A stretch of DNA of 64,000 bases from Brachionus manjavacas (lineage: Eukaryota; Rotifera; Eurotatoria; Ploima; Brachionidae). The stretch's first letter is position 1. Each line of letters opens with the position of its first letter. The notes beneath the pieces are model-generated. The model was not told the origin of the DNA and made no database searches. It saw nothing but the letters and a program-made list of their open reading frames with translations. Made by a program: the position numbers and the translations under genes. The stretch spans positions 4,030,001-4,094,000 of the forward strand of contig JAHQIY010000003.1 of the NCBI GenBank assembly GCA_019054805.1. Direction: 5' to 3'. This document shows, piece by piece, positions 24,201 to 30,981 of this stretch.

Positions 24201-24205
24201 AACAT
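1..24205 (-). CDS. Polycystin-1/REJ-like multi-module receptor (21 exons, 3' part outside window)
   Basis: My spliced model on the minus strand. Exons: 24151-24205, 23943-24089, 23749-23891, 20482-20914, 19686-20429, 19486-19635, 17162-17364, 16657-17107, 16461-16607, 15462-16070, 15278-15415, 10773-10945, 10269-10716, 10072-10218, 7488-8093, 7133-7443, 6637-7078, 6446-6580, 2005-2637, 383-560, 1-326. All introns are GT-AG and the phases agree throughout, giving about 2206 residues still open at position 1. Order: signal peptide (1 to about 16), seven modules of 241-268 residues (19-1782), a linker (1783-1827), and a REJ region (1828 onward). REJ modules are known from polycystin-1, PKDREJ and sea-urchin sperm REJ receptors, where a GAIN/GPS site, a PLAT domain and membrane helices follow; those would lie left of the window. 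Many N-glycosylation sequons fit an extracellular protein. Likely an adhesion or ligand-binding ectodomain; ligand and tissue unknown. Splice sites were placed by eye and the gene may be alternatively spliced. Confidence 0.82.
383..560 (-). CDS. REJ-like gene, exon 20: REJ region, middle part
   Basis: A 178-bp exon with no ATG. It has TTLKILPGGLIY, a Leu-rich strand, then YQFIKIDVVPAPQAP, the segment expected in REJ modules between the Cys-rich part and the next I-x-C. It enters in phase 1 and leaves in phase 2, which is the only way to join exon 19 to exon 21 in frame. Confidence 0.78.
561..2004. other. REJ-like gene intron 19, no gene seen
   Basis: 1444 bp of AT-rich sequence between exons 19 and 20. 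The short open frames overlapping on both strands at 676-1000 are low-complexity Phe/Lys/Asn runs and look like chance. No element boundaries recognised. Confidence 0.6.
2005..2637 (-). CDS. REJ-like gene, exon 19: REJ region, N-terminal part
   Basis: Residues 1828-2038. Opens with Cys and a stretch of SIPGTVIPQC followed by LTYKWTIL, typical of the start of a REJ module (Cys then Y-x-W). Later it has YIRIIPTGIEL and a stretch ending LSYDFFC, matching the second REJ repeat, where a hydrophobic-Asp/Ser-rich segment leads to Y-x-W/F-x-C. Phase 1-1; donor at 2003-2004. Confidence 0.8.
2692..3869. mobile_element. Non-autonomous element with about 80-bp terminal inverted repeats
   Basis: The segment 2692-2773 and the reverse complement of 3789-3869 are nearly identical, sharing for example GAAAAAGTGCGATGTTTCAA. 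The 1.18-kb interior has no credible ORF. Its 3325-3480 part resembles the dispersed repeat at 9615 and 24770. A third arm of the same family lies at 63751 to the window end. Inserted in intron 18 of the REJ-like gene. Confidence 0.65.
4251..4662. mobile_element. Non-autonomous hAT-type element (MITE) with 8-bp target duplication
   Basis: Begins CAGAGTTG and ends CAACTCTG, with imperfect inverted repeats of roughly 45 bp (both arms carry TTAAAAGTC and GTCCAGACTTTTT). It is flanked by a perfect 8-bp duplication GTTTGAAT (4243-4250 and 4663-4670), the size made by hAT transposases. 412 bp. The open frames inside, on both strands, are not protein-like. Related arms occur near 17667-17716, 24938-25053 and 33879-34010. 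Confidence 0.8.
5132..5335 (+). pseudogene. Tc1/mariner transposase, C-terminal fragment
   Basis: One frame reads PPKSPDLNPFEMIWNELK, then an LTPAKCQAYINHL segment, to a TAA at 5333. SPDLNP(F/I)E-x-(I/V)W is the signature around the third acidic residue of Tc1/mariner DDE transposases, and LTP-x2-C-x2-YI is their usual end. Everything upstream of the signature is missing: an in-frame stop sits at 5129-5131. It lies in intron 18 of the REJ-like gene on the opposite strand. Confidence 0.85.
5340..5602. mobile_element. MITE with perfect 47-bp terminal inverted repeats
   Basis: The first 47 bases (5340-5386, starting AGGCAATGTGAAATATTAGT) are the exact reverse complement of 5556-5602. Flanked by the direct repeat AATAAG (5334-5339 and 5603-5608). 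The 263-bp element has no ORF. The left duplication overlaps the stop codon of the transposase fragment. Identical arms suggest recent insertion. Confidence 0.85.
5690..5975. repeat. Repeat rich in TTTACGTAAATTT motifs
   Basis: Contains several short palindromic TTACGTAAATT and ACCATTTT motifs, like those in the inverted-repeat element at 43154-43780. Probably a degraded relative. Boundaries unclear. Confidence 0.35.
6446..6580 (-). CDS. REJ-like gene, exon 18: linker between modules and REJ region
   Basis: 135 bp, phase 1-1, residues 1783-1827. Charged and Ser/Asn-rich with two cysteines near its end. It matches no module block clearly and may be a degenerate block A. Supported by phase agreement and a good donor (GTAAGT); the acceptor is weak. 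Confidence 0.55.
6637..7443 (-). CDS. REJ-like gene, module 7 (exons 16-17: 7133-7443, 6637-7078)
   Basis: Residues 1532-1782. Exon 16 fuses A and B, unlike any other module: the A cysteines are 9 rather than 12 apart, followed by ILIDYGDCQIPD, then NNEFKFSANLLGFELFA. Exon 17 is block C with CGDTIAC. The acceptor of exon 17 was set at 7079-7080 because it gives the same strand length before the first cysteine as in module 2; an acceptor 9 bases further on is possible. Confidence 0.78.
7488..10218 (-). CDS. REJ-like gene, module 6 (exons 14-15: 10072-10218, 7488-8093)
   Basis: Residues 1281-1531. Exon 14 (147 bp) is block A, with C-x12-C and ILVDYGDCNSSS. Exon 15 (606 bp) fuses B and C: NTEFKFDTILAGFEYYV, a longer cysteine loop CGNGQLNESC, and YLFNKTYSFEGPYKITIFN. 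The fused B-C layout matches module 4. The intron between (1978 bp) contains a Mutator-like remnant and a truncated retrotransposon. Confidence 0.82.
8395..9200 (+). pseudogene. Mutator-like (MULE) transposase remnant
   Basis: Scattered frames read WYEAVALGLPSHN with NNIIKK, then TLRERKAVEKFLAKF, then FWLKAFFCNHIIAVLS and CLPVGQKRKRG. These match in order the WYEG-x-PSTNN motif, the LRER segment, the SWIM zinc finger (C-x-H) and the Lys/Arg-rich tail of animal MULE transposases. Several stops and frameshifts. The SWIM part is split by a 108-bp insertion at 8908-9015. In intron 14 of the REJ-like gene, opposite strand. Confidence 0.7.
8908..9015 (-). mobile_element. 5'-truncated non-LTR retrotransposon insertion with 13-bp target duplication
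   Basis: On the minus strand it ends with GGAGTTTCATTACTCAAAG, a T-rich stretch, and a poly(A) run (poly-T at 8908-8921 as printed). The same 3' end is found at about 52640-52690. Flanked by AGCGGTGTTAAGT at 8895-8907 and 9016-9028. A classic dead-on-arrival copy, inserted in the MULE remnant. Confidence 0.8.
9615..9960 (+). repeat. Dispersed repeat ending in a retrotransposon-type 3' tail
   Basis: Begins CTAAAGCTCCTTCAAATT and ends GAAGGAGCATTAGCTCGG followed by CAGATAAACAAATAAATT; the start is roughly the inverse of the part before the tail. Interior contains TTCAATTTGTTCACCTAATT. A second copy is at 24770-25112 and a partial one at 3325-3480. No ORF. Confidence 0.6.
10269..15415 (-). CDS. 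REJ-like gene, module 5 (exons 11-13: 15278-15415, 10773-10945, 10269-10716)
   Basis: Residues 1028-1280. Exon 11 is block A (C-x12-C; CKDNNRTINNTINC). Exon 12 is block B (LTEFKFETTLIGFEIYS). Exon 13 is block C (CGETISC, VNKGQMIVI, YFYFNQSFEP). The A-B intron is 4332 bp, the longest in the gene, and holds at least two inverted-repeat elements. Confidence 0.8.
12229..12315. repeat. (TTA)n microsatellite and A/G-rich run
   Basis: About eleven TTA/TAT units, then an A-rich tract with scattered G. Inside the 4.3-kb intron of module 5. Confidence 0.85.
12548..13284. mobile_element. Inverted-repeat (foldback) element
   Basis: Ends TATAGTAAGACAGCCTAAT (12548 onward) and ATTAGGCCATCTTACTATA (to 13284) are inverted repeats with two mismatches; terminal TA bases could be a TA target duplication. 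The centre (12926-12980) is itself palindromic, built around AATAGGGT-ATC-ACCCTATT. 737 bp, no ORF. Confidence 0.65.
13494..14080. mobile_element. Inverted-repeat element, family of three (copy 1)
   Basis: Left end GGGTTTTGTGAAATTCAAAA is matched in inverse by the right end TACTGAACTTCACAAAACCC. The interior has TCAAGGTCTGCCAGATTTGC and TGCATTCACAGAACTAATTT. The second copy (21211-21505) shares ends and interior; a half copy lies at 35408-35532. No ORF. Confidence 0.65.
14152..14397 (+). CDS. Unrecognised ORF with basic start and acidic tail
   Basis: 81 codons without ATG (opens at TTG). Basic residues dominate the first 35 positions and the last 35 are Asp/Glu/Asn/Tyr-rich, ending TEYDS. 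No recognised domain. It follows the inverted-repeat element and lies in an intron on the opposite strand, so a fragment of a transposon protein is as likely as a real exon. Confidence 0.2.
   Translation: MAPVILVKRKNLNQRKALSRRKAVLQNLEPLKRIIDFLNAYDAQSELSDDNYNYYEKNDDLNNDFEEEMETSDHSNTEYDS
15462..16607 (-). CDS. REJ-like gene, module 4 (exons 9-10: 16461-16607, 15462-16070)
   Basis: Residues 776-1027. Exon 9 (147 bp) is block A with C-x12-C and FEVDYGNGQIGN, the most PKD-like version. Exon 10 (609 bp) fuses blocks B and C: NTEFVNDTWIYGFEYFA, CVRTSRC, AKKGDMVYL, and a final FSVNYSSTGNYNITVRN that closely matches the end of a PKD domain. Confidence 0.83.
16657..19635 (-). CDS. REJ-like gene, module 3 (exons 6-8: 19486-19635, 17162-17364, 16657-17107)
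   Basis: Residues 508-775. Exon 6 (block A) reads CGDSRNNVDFTIHC, the same C-x12-C spacing as module 1, and was found by alignment to it. Exon 7 (block B) has STEVKFDTNLIGFEAFA. Exon 8 (block C) has CLEDSC, LSVKKGYIL and the terminal FFFDKQYQPF strand. Longest module (268 aa). The intron between exons 6 and 7 is 2121 bp. Confidence 0.78.
17365..19485. other. REJ-like gene intron 6: repeats, no gene
   Basis: Holds a right arm of the CAGAGTTG hAT-like family (17667-17716), a stretch at 17780-18420 with many TGACAAA/TTTGTCA motifs in both orientations, a less AT-rich 230-bp segment at 18600-18830 with no recognisable protein, and a tRNA-like A box near 18863. Confidence 0.5.
18858..18920 (+). 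other. tRNA-like / SINE-like relic
   Basis: TAGCCGAGTGGTTTGTG matches the pol III A box of class II tRNAs, followed about 25 bases later by a weak B-box-like GAGGATTAAATG. No acceptor stem pairs and no anticodon arm is convincing, so it is not called as a tRNA gene. Confidence 0.3.
19686..20429 (-). CDS. REJ-like gene, module 2 (exon 5, intronless module)
   Basis: Residues 260-507 in a single 744-bp exon of phase 1-1. All three blocks are present: a weak A block without its two cysteines, a B block with STEFIDDHKLIGFEVNA, and a C block with CGTSSSC and FKVKKGYLLHL. The other six modules have one or two internal introns, so this is the only copy without any. Confidence 0.85.
20482..24089 (-). 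CDS. REJ-like gene, module 1 (exons 2-4: 23943-24089, 23749-23891, 20482-20914)
   Basis: Residues 19-259. Block A (exon 2) has two cysteines spaced C-x12-C and ends in a PKD-like strand-turn IGIQFGNNES. Block B (exon 3) has the repeat signature NSEIRRNSSLNGFEIYA followed by a G-x-V-x-I strand. Block C (exon 4) has CGSSC, then VSKGDMLVL, and ends with YFEKKFESFGIHSIKA, which resembles the last two strands of a PKD fold. Exon 3 is not obvious as an ORF; it was found by homology with the other modules and exact phase agreement. The B-C intron is 2834 bp. Confidence 0.75.
21211..21505. mobile_element. Inverted-repeat element, family of three (copy 2)
   Basis: Starts AATTTTGTGAAATTCA and ends TGAACTTCACAAAACT, inverted relative to each other. 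The interior segments GAATGCAACTAATGC and ATGCTGCATTTACAGAACT match copy 1. 295 bp, about half the length of copy 1, so internally deleted. In intron 3 of the REJ-like gene. Confidence 0.65.
22639..22667. repeat. 29-bp duplicate of an exon 5 segment inside intron 3
   Basis: Identical over 29 bases to 20340-20368, which is coding sequence in module 2 (exon 5), in the same orientation. Flanking sequence is unrelated. Confidence 0.7.
23515..23590. repeat. Short GC-richer segment followed by (ATT)n
   Basis: About 45 bp of mixed composition (GACCTCCTAGTAGACCC and TTCCGCAAGCCTGCTTGC) ending in an ATT microsatellite. It stands out from the surrounding AT-rich intron 3 and could be the 3' end of a short retroelement. 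Confidence 0.35.
24151..24205 (-). CDS. Exon 1 of the REJ-like gene: start codon and signal peptide
   Basis: ATG at 24205-24203, preceded by CTCAAA. The exon encodes MLWKIFILFMGICFGSD followed by a split codon: one basic residue, a hydrophobic core and a small residue before the likely cleavage point, i.e. a classic signal peptide. The donor (GTAATTT) and the acceptor before 24089 join in phase 1, giving an in-frame Ile-Gln-Cys. No TATA box is evident upstream. Confidence 0.75.
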
Positions 24206-26574
24206 TTTGAGAGGAAATTTTTTTGTTATTTAGAAGAATAAATAAATTCTTAATTTTTAGCTATTTAAATCTAGAAAAAAAATTAATTTAAAATTCAAAA
24301 GCCATTAGATTTGATTTAGAAATAGCTTGAGAACAAAATGTTAAGCGAAAAAAATAAAGTTAAGCAACTACTGTAAATAAAATTAATGACTTAAAACCCT
24401 TAGGAATTAACTTTCAATATAATTTCCTTTTTAAATTTGCAAAATAAATATTTTTCTATCGTCAAAAATCGCTTTTACCTTGAATTTTTCAAATCAATAA
24501 AAATTAAAAGCCAAAAGCTTGAATTTTTATTTTGTAATATCTTGATTTGATTTCAGGTTTTTCTAAATAGATTGCTTATTTTTATGATGTAAATAAAGTC
24601 TTTCAAAGATTTTACGTTTTAAATTAATTAATTATTAATTTTTATTTATTTTTTTTTTAAATTTTATCCAATGCATTAAAAAATTAGTTACGTTTTTAAT
24701 TAAAGTGGAAAAAAATTTTCTTACCAATCTAATACATACGGTTCTATGAAGATTCAGATGTTTTTATATAAGATATATTTCTAAAGTTCCTTCAAATAAA
24801 AAAAAAACAAAAAATTATTAATCAATTTCTTTATAAGTTTGGAGAATTAGGCATTTTATTAAATAACTCCATTCAATTTGTTCACCTAATTCTATTTCGG
24901 TTTACCTTTACGTGAACAAAAAAATTGAGTGAAACAAGTCTTAAAAACTTAAAGTCTTAAAAAAAGATAAAAGTCTTTGGCTTGGACTTTAGAAAAAAGA
25001 AAGTTCGGACTTGGACTTGACTTGAAAAGTGTGACTTTTAAACAACTCTGAGATGAACTATGATTCACCTAAGCTCGGTACAGATAAACAAATAAATAAA
25101 TAATCATTTAAAAGTTAAAAAAGAATTTTCAATTTTTTTTTTAATTAAACTCATTCTATTTATATACTAAGTTCCAAATTATGTTGACATAATGAAAAAG
25201 GCTCTCCTGGATTGACTTAACAGCTTCATTTAACCAAAGGTTTTTAATTTGTCTTGTGACGGTAGCTGAAAATCGTCAAAGATTAAATTTTAGTTTTAAT
25301 TTTTTTTTTAATTTTTTGCCTCAATTGCATTTAAAACCAAATTTTAGGTTTTTAATAAACAAATTGCATTAAGTGAATTTAATTACATGCCTTTAAGCTT
25401 TTAAAAATAAAAAATTAAATCTAACTTTTTAATGAAAAGTTTCATTCTAAAAATAAACACTATGAGCTAACATTCAAGATCCATTTGCGTTTATAGCAGA
25501 AAGAACGGACTTAAAATTTCTAAATGTAAAATTAACAAAAGCGTTTTCCATTAAAAGAATGTATTTAACGAGGAAAAAAATATGTTTAGTCCTAAAATTT
25601 TGATTTTAAGTGTTTAAAAACTATTTTAAAAAATATTTACAATTACCATTATAAATAGCTTTGTGACTCAGATAATTGAACCTAGATTTCATTATATTTA
25701 CAAATTGATCAATAATTTTTTTCAGGACTAATGTTTTCGTCTAAAAAATTAAACAGAAATTTTTTCTCTAAAACTTAAAGAAAATAGAAAAATCTGTTTC
25801 TAAATTATTTTAGTAAAAGTTTAGATAAACAATTCATAGTTTATTTTGAAAAATTTTTTATATATTTACCTTTTGAATTTATTGGATTTTTAATTAATTT
25901 TTAATTGCATATTGAAAAAACACCGATTAAGAAATAATCAAAAGTAAAATAACCATAAAATGACCATAAATATATTCCTCTGTTTTTGGTCATATCGATT
26001 GAATTTCTGATTTAATATTTAGAAAAAAAGACATACTTTCCCTAAAATTAATTTCAAACGCTTGTACAAATAAAATTTTTTTCTCCTTTAATTTCGCTGA
26101 ATAATATTAAATATCTAATGAAAAAAATTTTAATTTATTTTTTATCGTTTTATTGAATTAAATTAATCTCCATAAGGAGAAATAAAGGTATAAAATGTTC
26201 AATTATAAAAATAAAATTTACAATAAAAAGAAATTTTAAATAATTTTTTTTAATTTTAGTCAAGTTTTGGACCAACTTTAATTTTTTTTAAATTTTTCAA
26301 TTTCAAATTTGAAACCAATTTCTAGAATAACTTGCTTGGGGTTGGTGATTATTGATTTTTGTAATATTCGCAATTATTTAAACTGGATCAGCTGGACCAC
26401 GGTCCAAGTCTGGTATTGATACTTGAACACTATAACCTATCTTGGCTTCACTTTTGAATATGATTTTTTGCCATCAAATCGGCATCATTTATTAGAATTT
26501 AATGGAAGTTGTTTAGGACTTAGATTTTTATGGAGTTTATCTCAAAACATGACTGCTAAGCGGACGCATTATAA
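24206..26574. other. Upstream region of the REJ-like gene
   Basis: AT-rich. No clear TATA box or CpG cluster. The only structured part is the repeat at 24770-25112; the rest has no ORF or repeat that I recognise. Confidence 0.5.
24770..25112 (+). repeat. Dispersed repeat, second copy, with nested hAT-like MITE arm
   Basis: Starts CTAAAGTTCCTTCAAAT and ends AGCTCGGTACAGATAAACAA with an AAAT tail, like the copy at 9615. The middle (24938-25053) is replaced by a piece rich in AAAGTCTT/GGACTTGACTT ending CTTTTAAACAACTCTG, the terminal sequence of the hAT-like family at 4251. Confidence 0.6.
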
Positions 26575-28050
26575 TTCAATTCTTCTCTTTCTATTTATTT
26601 TTTTATTATTTTTTTTATTTATTTGTTAATCTGTGCCGAGCTAAAGCTCCTTCAGATTTAAAGAATAAAAAATAAAAATCAAGAAAAAATAGAATAAAAT
26701 TTAAAATAAATAATTTTAAATTTAATATAAAAGAAAATTAAAATAGCAAGAGGAATTAATGTCAGGAGCAACATGTTTAAGTATTGAACAGATCAGAAAA
26801 GAAAGAAGAAATAATGAGTTCCATTTCGAAACCAGTTCCTCCACCAGTCTGACAATCAATTGAATAGAATGACTCAGTCCGGTCCTAACATATCTCTCAC
26901 TCAACTCAAAAAGTCGATTAGAGACTGTTAGTAATTTAAGTTTATTTAAGGTTTCGTTATGCAAAATGTTGGAAGGGGTTTCGTATTTTTGATTTAGAAT
27001 AGGCCGAACTGCTGGATTTTGAATCACATGTATTCTTTTAATATTATTTTCTGAATTAAGGCATGGGAATGTAAGATCCAAAATGGAACCATCGAACAAG
27101 ACTTTTAAACTGATATTTTTATTTTCCACTTGCAAAGCCACTGTTCTAGTTCATCTAAGTTCTTATTGATCCTAATTTCTAAATAGCCCTGTTTCTTATT
27201 AGTAAAAAAAGTGATAAGGTTCTCAGCAAAAAAGAAAGATTTTATTTGCGAACCATAATTCATTTATTCCAGAATCCAACAATTTCCTGATGATATTGTC
27301 AAAAACTTTTTTCAATATTTGATCATCAATAACTTCGATAATTTCCTAAATTTCATTTTTATCAACGCTAAAGTGTTGATGTTTTAATTTGGAAAAATTT
27401 TCATCTTCCATTTGCATAGCCATGGCTCTTTTTCTTTTAAGTAGTTATTTATTTCTCTTTCAACTCTGTCTGTCTTTGAAAAATTAAGAAAGTACTCAAA
27501 TCATAAGCAAAAAGGAGCGAGTATTTTTTTCGAAAGATAATCTTTGGGAACATCATCAATATATTAGGTAAGGAGCGTATAATTGAGCCTTGTGGAACGC
27601 CTGCTCTAATTGGAAAAGAATTTGATGTGAAGTCATTAATTTTTACTTTGAAAGATTTGTGGGACAAGAATGAGCGTATCCAGAGGATAAGATAGTCAGG
27701 TATTTGAGCTTTAATTAGTTTATAGAAGAAACCTTCATGCCAAATCTTACCAAATGGCCTAGAAATATCAAAAAAGAGATTGCAAAGCTTTTTAGATCTG
27801 CCAAAAGACTCAGATATTTTTTGAATCAAAAAGATAAGGCTGTTTGCAGTCTTCTTTAATCGTCTAAAGCCAGATTGTTCATTTGCTTTTAATTTATTAT
27901 TTTCAACATTTGAATAAAGTCAGTTGTTAACAATTCTTTCCAGTAATTTTCCAAAACAACAGGTAACACTTATTGGTCGGAAGGATAAACTTTTTTTTTA
28001 AAAGCATTGAAATTTTCGCGATCTTCCAGGCTTCAGGAAAAAAATCAGCC
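26575..28050 (-). mobile_element. Non-LTR retrotransposon remnant, RT to 3' end
   Basis: Minus-strand frames give FFPEAWKIAKISML, then ISVTCCFGKLLERI, QSGFRRLKKTANSL, LFFDISRPFGKIWH, RAGVPQGSI and SLLFAYDL (catalytic FADD changed to FAYD). A later frame (26722-27141) has TVSNRLFELSERYVRTGLSH, part of the C-terminal tail. The 3' end carries GAAGGAGCTTTAGCTCGG and an AAAT-rich tail. A Jockey/CR1-type reverse transcriptase, broken by stops and frameshifts and therefore inactive. Confidence 0.8.
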
Positions 28051-28090
28051 TAGAGAGGTTGGTCTTTGAGACTAGAATAGGAATGAAAAT

Positions 28091-29360
28091 ACTATAATGA
28101 TGTTATTTGGATTGACGTTTTTCAAAATTTGTTTAAATTTCATCCAAATTTTAGACAATTTTATTTAAATATTGAATTCAAACAAAAATAAATTTAACTT
28201 GGAATAACAAATAAATTTTTATTTGATTCCAAAGTTTGAATAAATGAATGATTCAATTACTAAAACCAAATAAAAAAATTTAAATAAGAAAAAAAATTAA
28301 TTATATATTTGAATTTTAAAATCGAATTTATTTAAAAAGAAAAAAAACGAATCGAATAAAAAATTGTCTAATAATTGTTTTTTAAAAATTTGAATACAAC
28401 ACACTATAAACTCTCTTGAATTACCATAATTTTATCTAATTTGTTAGGCGACAATCTGTTGCGTCTATTCCGAAGAGTGACGAGGAAAATCAAAGAAGAA
28501 ACAAAGTGATCATGACAGTGCTTTATTGAAAAATAGAATAATTTTGTTGATTTTTGTGTAGTTTTTAATTAACCTGTATGTGAAAAAAGCTGTTCCGCCG
28601 GAACTGATGTAGCTGGAATGCAAAAAAGATGTTGCACAACTTGATAAAGAATAGGATAAGACTTATGGTTCTGTTGCCAATACTCGAGTGGCTGAACATT
28701 CTTTGAAGGCTCAGAATTATACCGTACACTTTCTAAATCTACTTGGTCCATTTCTTCATCAAAGTCACTGTTTTTATTTATTTCAATGTTTTCTAAATAT
28801 TCCGGGTGGGTGATTTTTATATGATCAAGCATATTTTTTGTTGACCCAGAATATATATATTTAGTTATACAATAATTACAAAAAAGGTATATTTGACCAT
28901 CTAAATCTACTTGTCTCGAATGAGTATGAACTGGAGAACTTTTCTTATAATTGCGTTTTTTTGATTGTGTGAAACACGGTGTGATATTTAAAGGCAGTTG
29001 ACCAGAACTTGGAGTTTCCATCATTTAGTATTTTATTAATTATATTCAAGAATTTAACTTTAATTTAAACAAATAATAAATCACTTTTTCAAATTACAAA
29101 AATTTTTTTTGTGCATTTAGTCAAATTTTAGGCAAATTGCACATTTGATTTCTTTTTTAACTGATTTTTGTTTTCAAATAAAAAAATAATTTGTCTTTTA
29201 AATTTGGATCATATTTTATTTGAATAATTAACTTAATTTAAAAAAAAAAAATTTAGTTTCTAATTAAAATATTTAAAAATTCGAATTTTTGATTTAAACA
29301 AAATAATTTTTCGAATCTGATTTATCCGAATAAAAATTGTTCAAATAACATCACTATAAT
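28091..29360 (-). mobile_element. hAT element, internally deleted, with 8-bp target duplication
   Basis: Element 28099-29352, ends GATGTTATTTG in inverted orientation, flanked by perfect ACTATAAT duplications (28091-28098, 29353-29360). It contains the 151-codon ORF listed separately. It sits inside a reverse transcriptase remnant: the minus-strand reading LIGSIIDY before it continues with SIFIPILVSKTN after it, matching IDYSFFIF in the copy at 51.3 kb. Confidence 0.88.
28569..29024 (-). CDS. hAT transposase deletion derivative: BED finger joined to dimerisation domain
   Basis: 151 codons from ATG at 29024. Residues 41-75 form a BED zinc finger: Cys49, Cys52, His68, His73 (C-x2-C-x15-H-x4-H). 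After an acidic spacer, residues 110-151 are the hAT C-terminal dimerisation motif, with PLEYWQQN, then YPIL and IPATSVPAEQLFS. The catalytic DDE/RNase H core of about 400 residues between these is gone, yet the join is in frame. The product could bind ends and dimerise but not cut. The frame stops shortly after FSHTG at a GT that may have been a splice donor. Confidence 0.8.
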   Translation of the reverse strand: MMETPSSGQLPLNITPCFTQSKKRNYKKSSPVHTHSRQVDLDGQIYLFCNYCITKYIYSGSTKNMLDHIKITHPEYLENIEINKNSDFDEEMDQVDLESVRYNSEPSKNVQPLEYWQQNHKSYPILYQVVQHLFCIPATSVPAEQLFSHTG

Positions 29361-30110
29361 CAATAATAGAGCCAATTAATTTTTCATATTAACCAAAGTA
29401 TTGTAGTCAAGTTTCCATGACTTTTGTGCCAGAAATTTTAAAATGTTAATAGGATCAATACATCCTGATCTAATAAAGTATCCATGCGAGTCGAAGCAAA
29501 GGTTTTCATCGAAAGTTATGCCTAGAAAAAAGGCTTTTTTTATAAGGTATATTTTTTCCAAAAAGTTTTAAAGTTAGAGATTGGTTTTTACTTGGATTTC
29601 CAGAGAAAATAGTATAGCTACACTTTTCAAGGGCATTTTCATTTTACATTTAACAAGCCAAATTTAAATCTTTTTCAAATAGCAATTTATTGATTTGACA
29701 ATTTTACCATATTTTTTGAACATAAAGAAGGAAACAAGATCATCGTCAATAGAAGAGAGTAGCTATTATTTTTTGAGTTCAATTTTTGAATATCATTTAT
29801 GAATATTGTAAAAAGAAGAGGACTAATTACAGCTCCTTGGAGTACACCTGACTGAATGTCACTCTAAGCTGAAGAATAGTCATCCACTTCTACAAAAAAT
29901 TTCCTATTATTGAGAAAATTTCTTACCCATTCCAATATTTAGAATGTTAATTTTAATTGGGACATTTTGTAGAGTATTCCATTGTGCCAAGTTTTATCAA
30001 AGGCTTGAGAAATGACAAAAATAATGATCACACTTTTTTTTTCCAATTGAAAATTTTAGATATTTTTTGAGTCGTGATAACAAGATTCACACCAAGTTTT
30101 GTTTATATCT
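29361..30110 (-). mobile_element. Non-LTR retrotransposon remnant (RT domain), interrupted by the hAT element
   Basis: Minus-strand pieces read ISQAFDKTWHNGILYK, LEWVRNFLNNRKFF, SGVLQGAVISPLLF, TIFINDI, a one-base-broken SLL-DDD active site, and LGITFDENLCF with a KSWKL tail. Same family as the copy at 51.3 kb. Continues past the hAT element to about 28050, where it abuts the remnant at 26575-28050. Confidence 0.75.
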
Positions 30111-30907
30111 CAATTCATTTGTTAATTTTTTTTATAAAAACCTAAATTCCGAATTTTTTGTTTTTAATCTTTTTGCTTTTCTTCTTTATCTAATTGTATC
30201 AGCAATGTCTCTGTAGGGAGTGTTTGCCTAAATAACTCACAAGTCTATCTCAAATCTAAGAAACACATAATTACAACTGGCTGACAAATGAATACTTGAT
30301 CATTCTGAGATATATAATTTAAAAAAAAAGTGAAAAAAATTGGGAAACTAATCTTGAATTAAATAAAACATTTTAAAAAATCATTTTATTTTTAAATTGA
30401 ATTTTAATGTAAATGACCAAAGCTTTATAGTAAAAAATAATAAAAGATGAAAATGAAAGATTTTAGCGAATAAAAATTCTTAAGCTCTCACTTTTTATTC
30501 GAGTAACTTTATATTTCGAATTGGTAAATACCACAAAGCTAAATAAAATAAAAAAAAAACTAGAATTTAAGACAATCAATCACACACACGTAATCACTAG
30601 GTTATTTAACAAGGAGAAAATATATATTCAATGAAAAATCGATTTAGAAATTAACCATCAAATTATATTTTACAATATTTGGCATACCCTGGACTCTCAG
30701 ATTTTTGTTGAACTGAAAAACAAACGGTAATAACATCAAGAGTCCAGGATACTTTAAATTCTTAAATAATTGTTTAATTTTGATTAAATTTTAATTTTTA
30801 CATAGTTTTAATAAAAAATAAAAATTCGTTGTCTAGAATTAACTTAAATTAACAAAATATTTTCTAGTCGTTCCTTTTGGTCAGCCAAAAATCAACATTG
30901 CTTCGTT
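30111..30907 (-). other. Downstream region / 3' UTR of the MRCK gene
   Basis: AT-rich with no ORF. Inverted segments 30684-30697 and 30739-30752 (CCTGGACTCT / AGAGTCCAGG) could form a 13-14 bp stem in the MRCK transcript about 155 bases after the stop. A polypyrimidine-AG lies in the loop. The polyadenylation site could not be fixed. Confidence 0.45.
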
Positions 30908-30981
30908 TTATGTATTCGATGCACTGCTGCTGTGACTTCGATTGGCAAGGCTTCCTTGTGAATTTTTGCCCATCATTGAGT
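30908..30981 (-). CDS. MRCK: MRCK exon 8: last coding exon
   Basis: 74 bp. Phase-1 entry gives [20 protein letters not shown] then ASNT and TAA at 30910-30908. Low-complexity Ser/Asn end fits the preceding tail, and the codon total becomes an exact multiple of three. The 1439-bp intron 7 before it holds nothing recognisable. Confidence 0.75.

Noticed and set aside
26423-26629. 68-codon plus-strand frame with hydrophobic end
   Set aside because: Its hydrophobic end is the inverse of the AAAT tail of the minus-strand retrotransposon.
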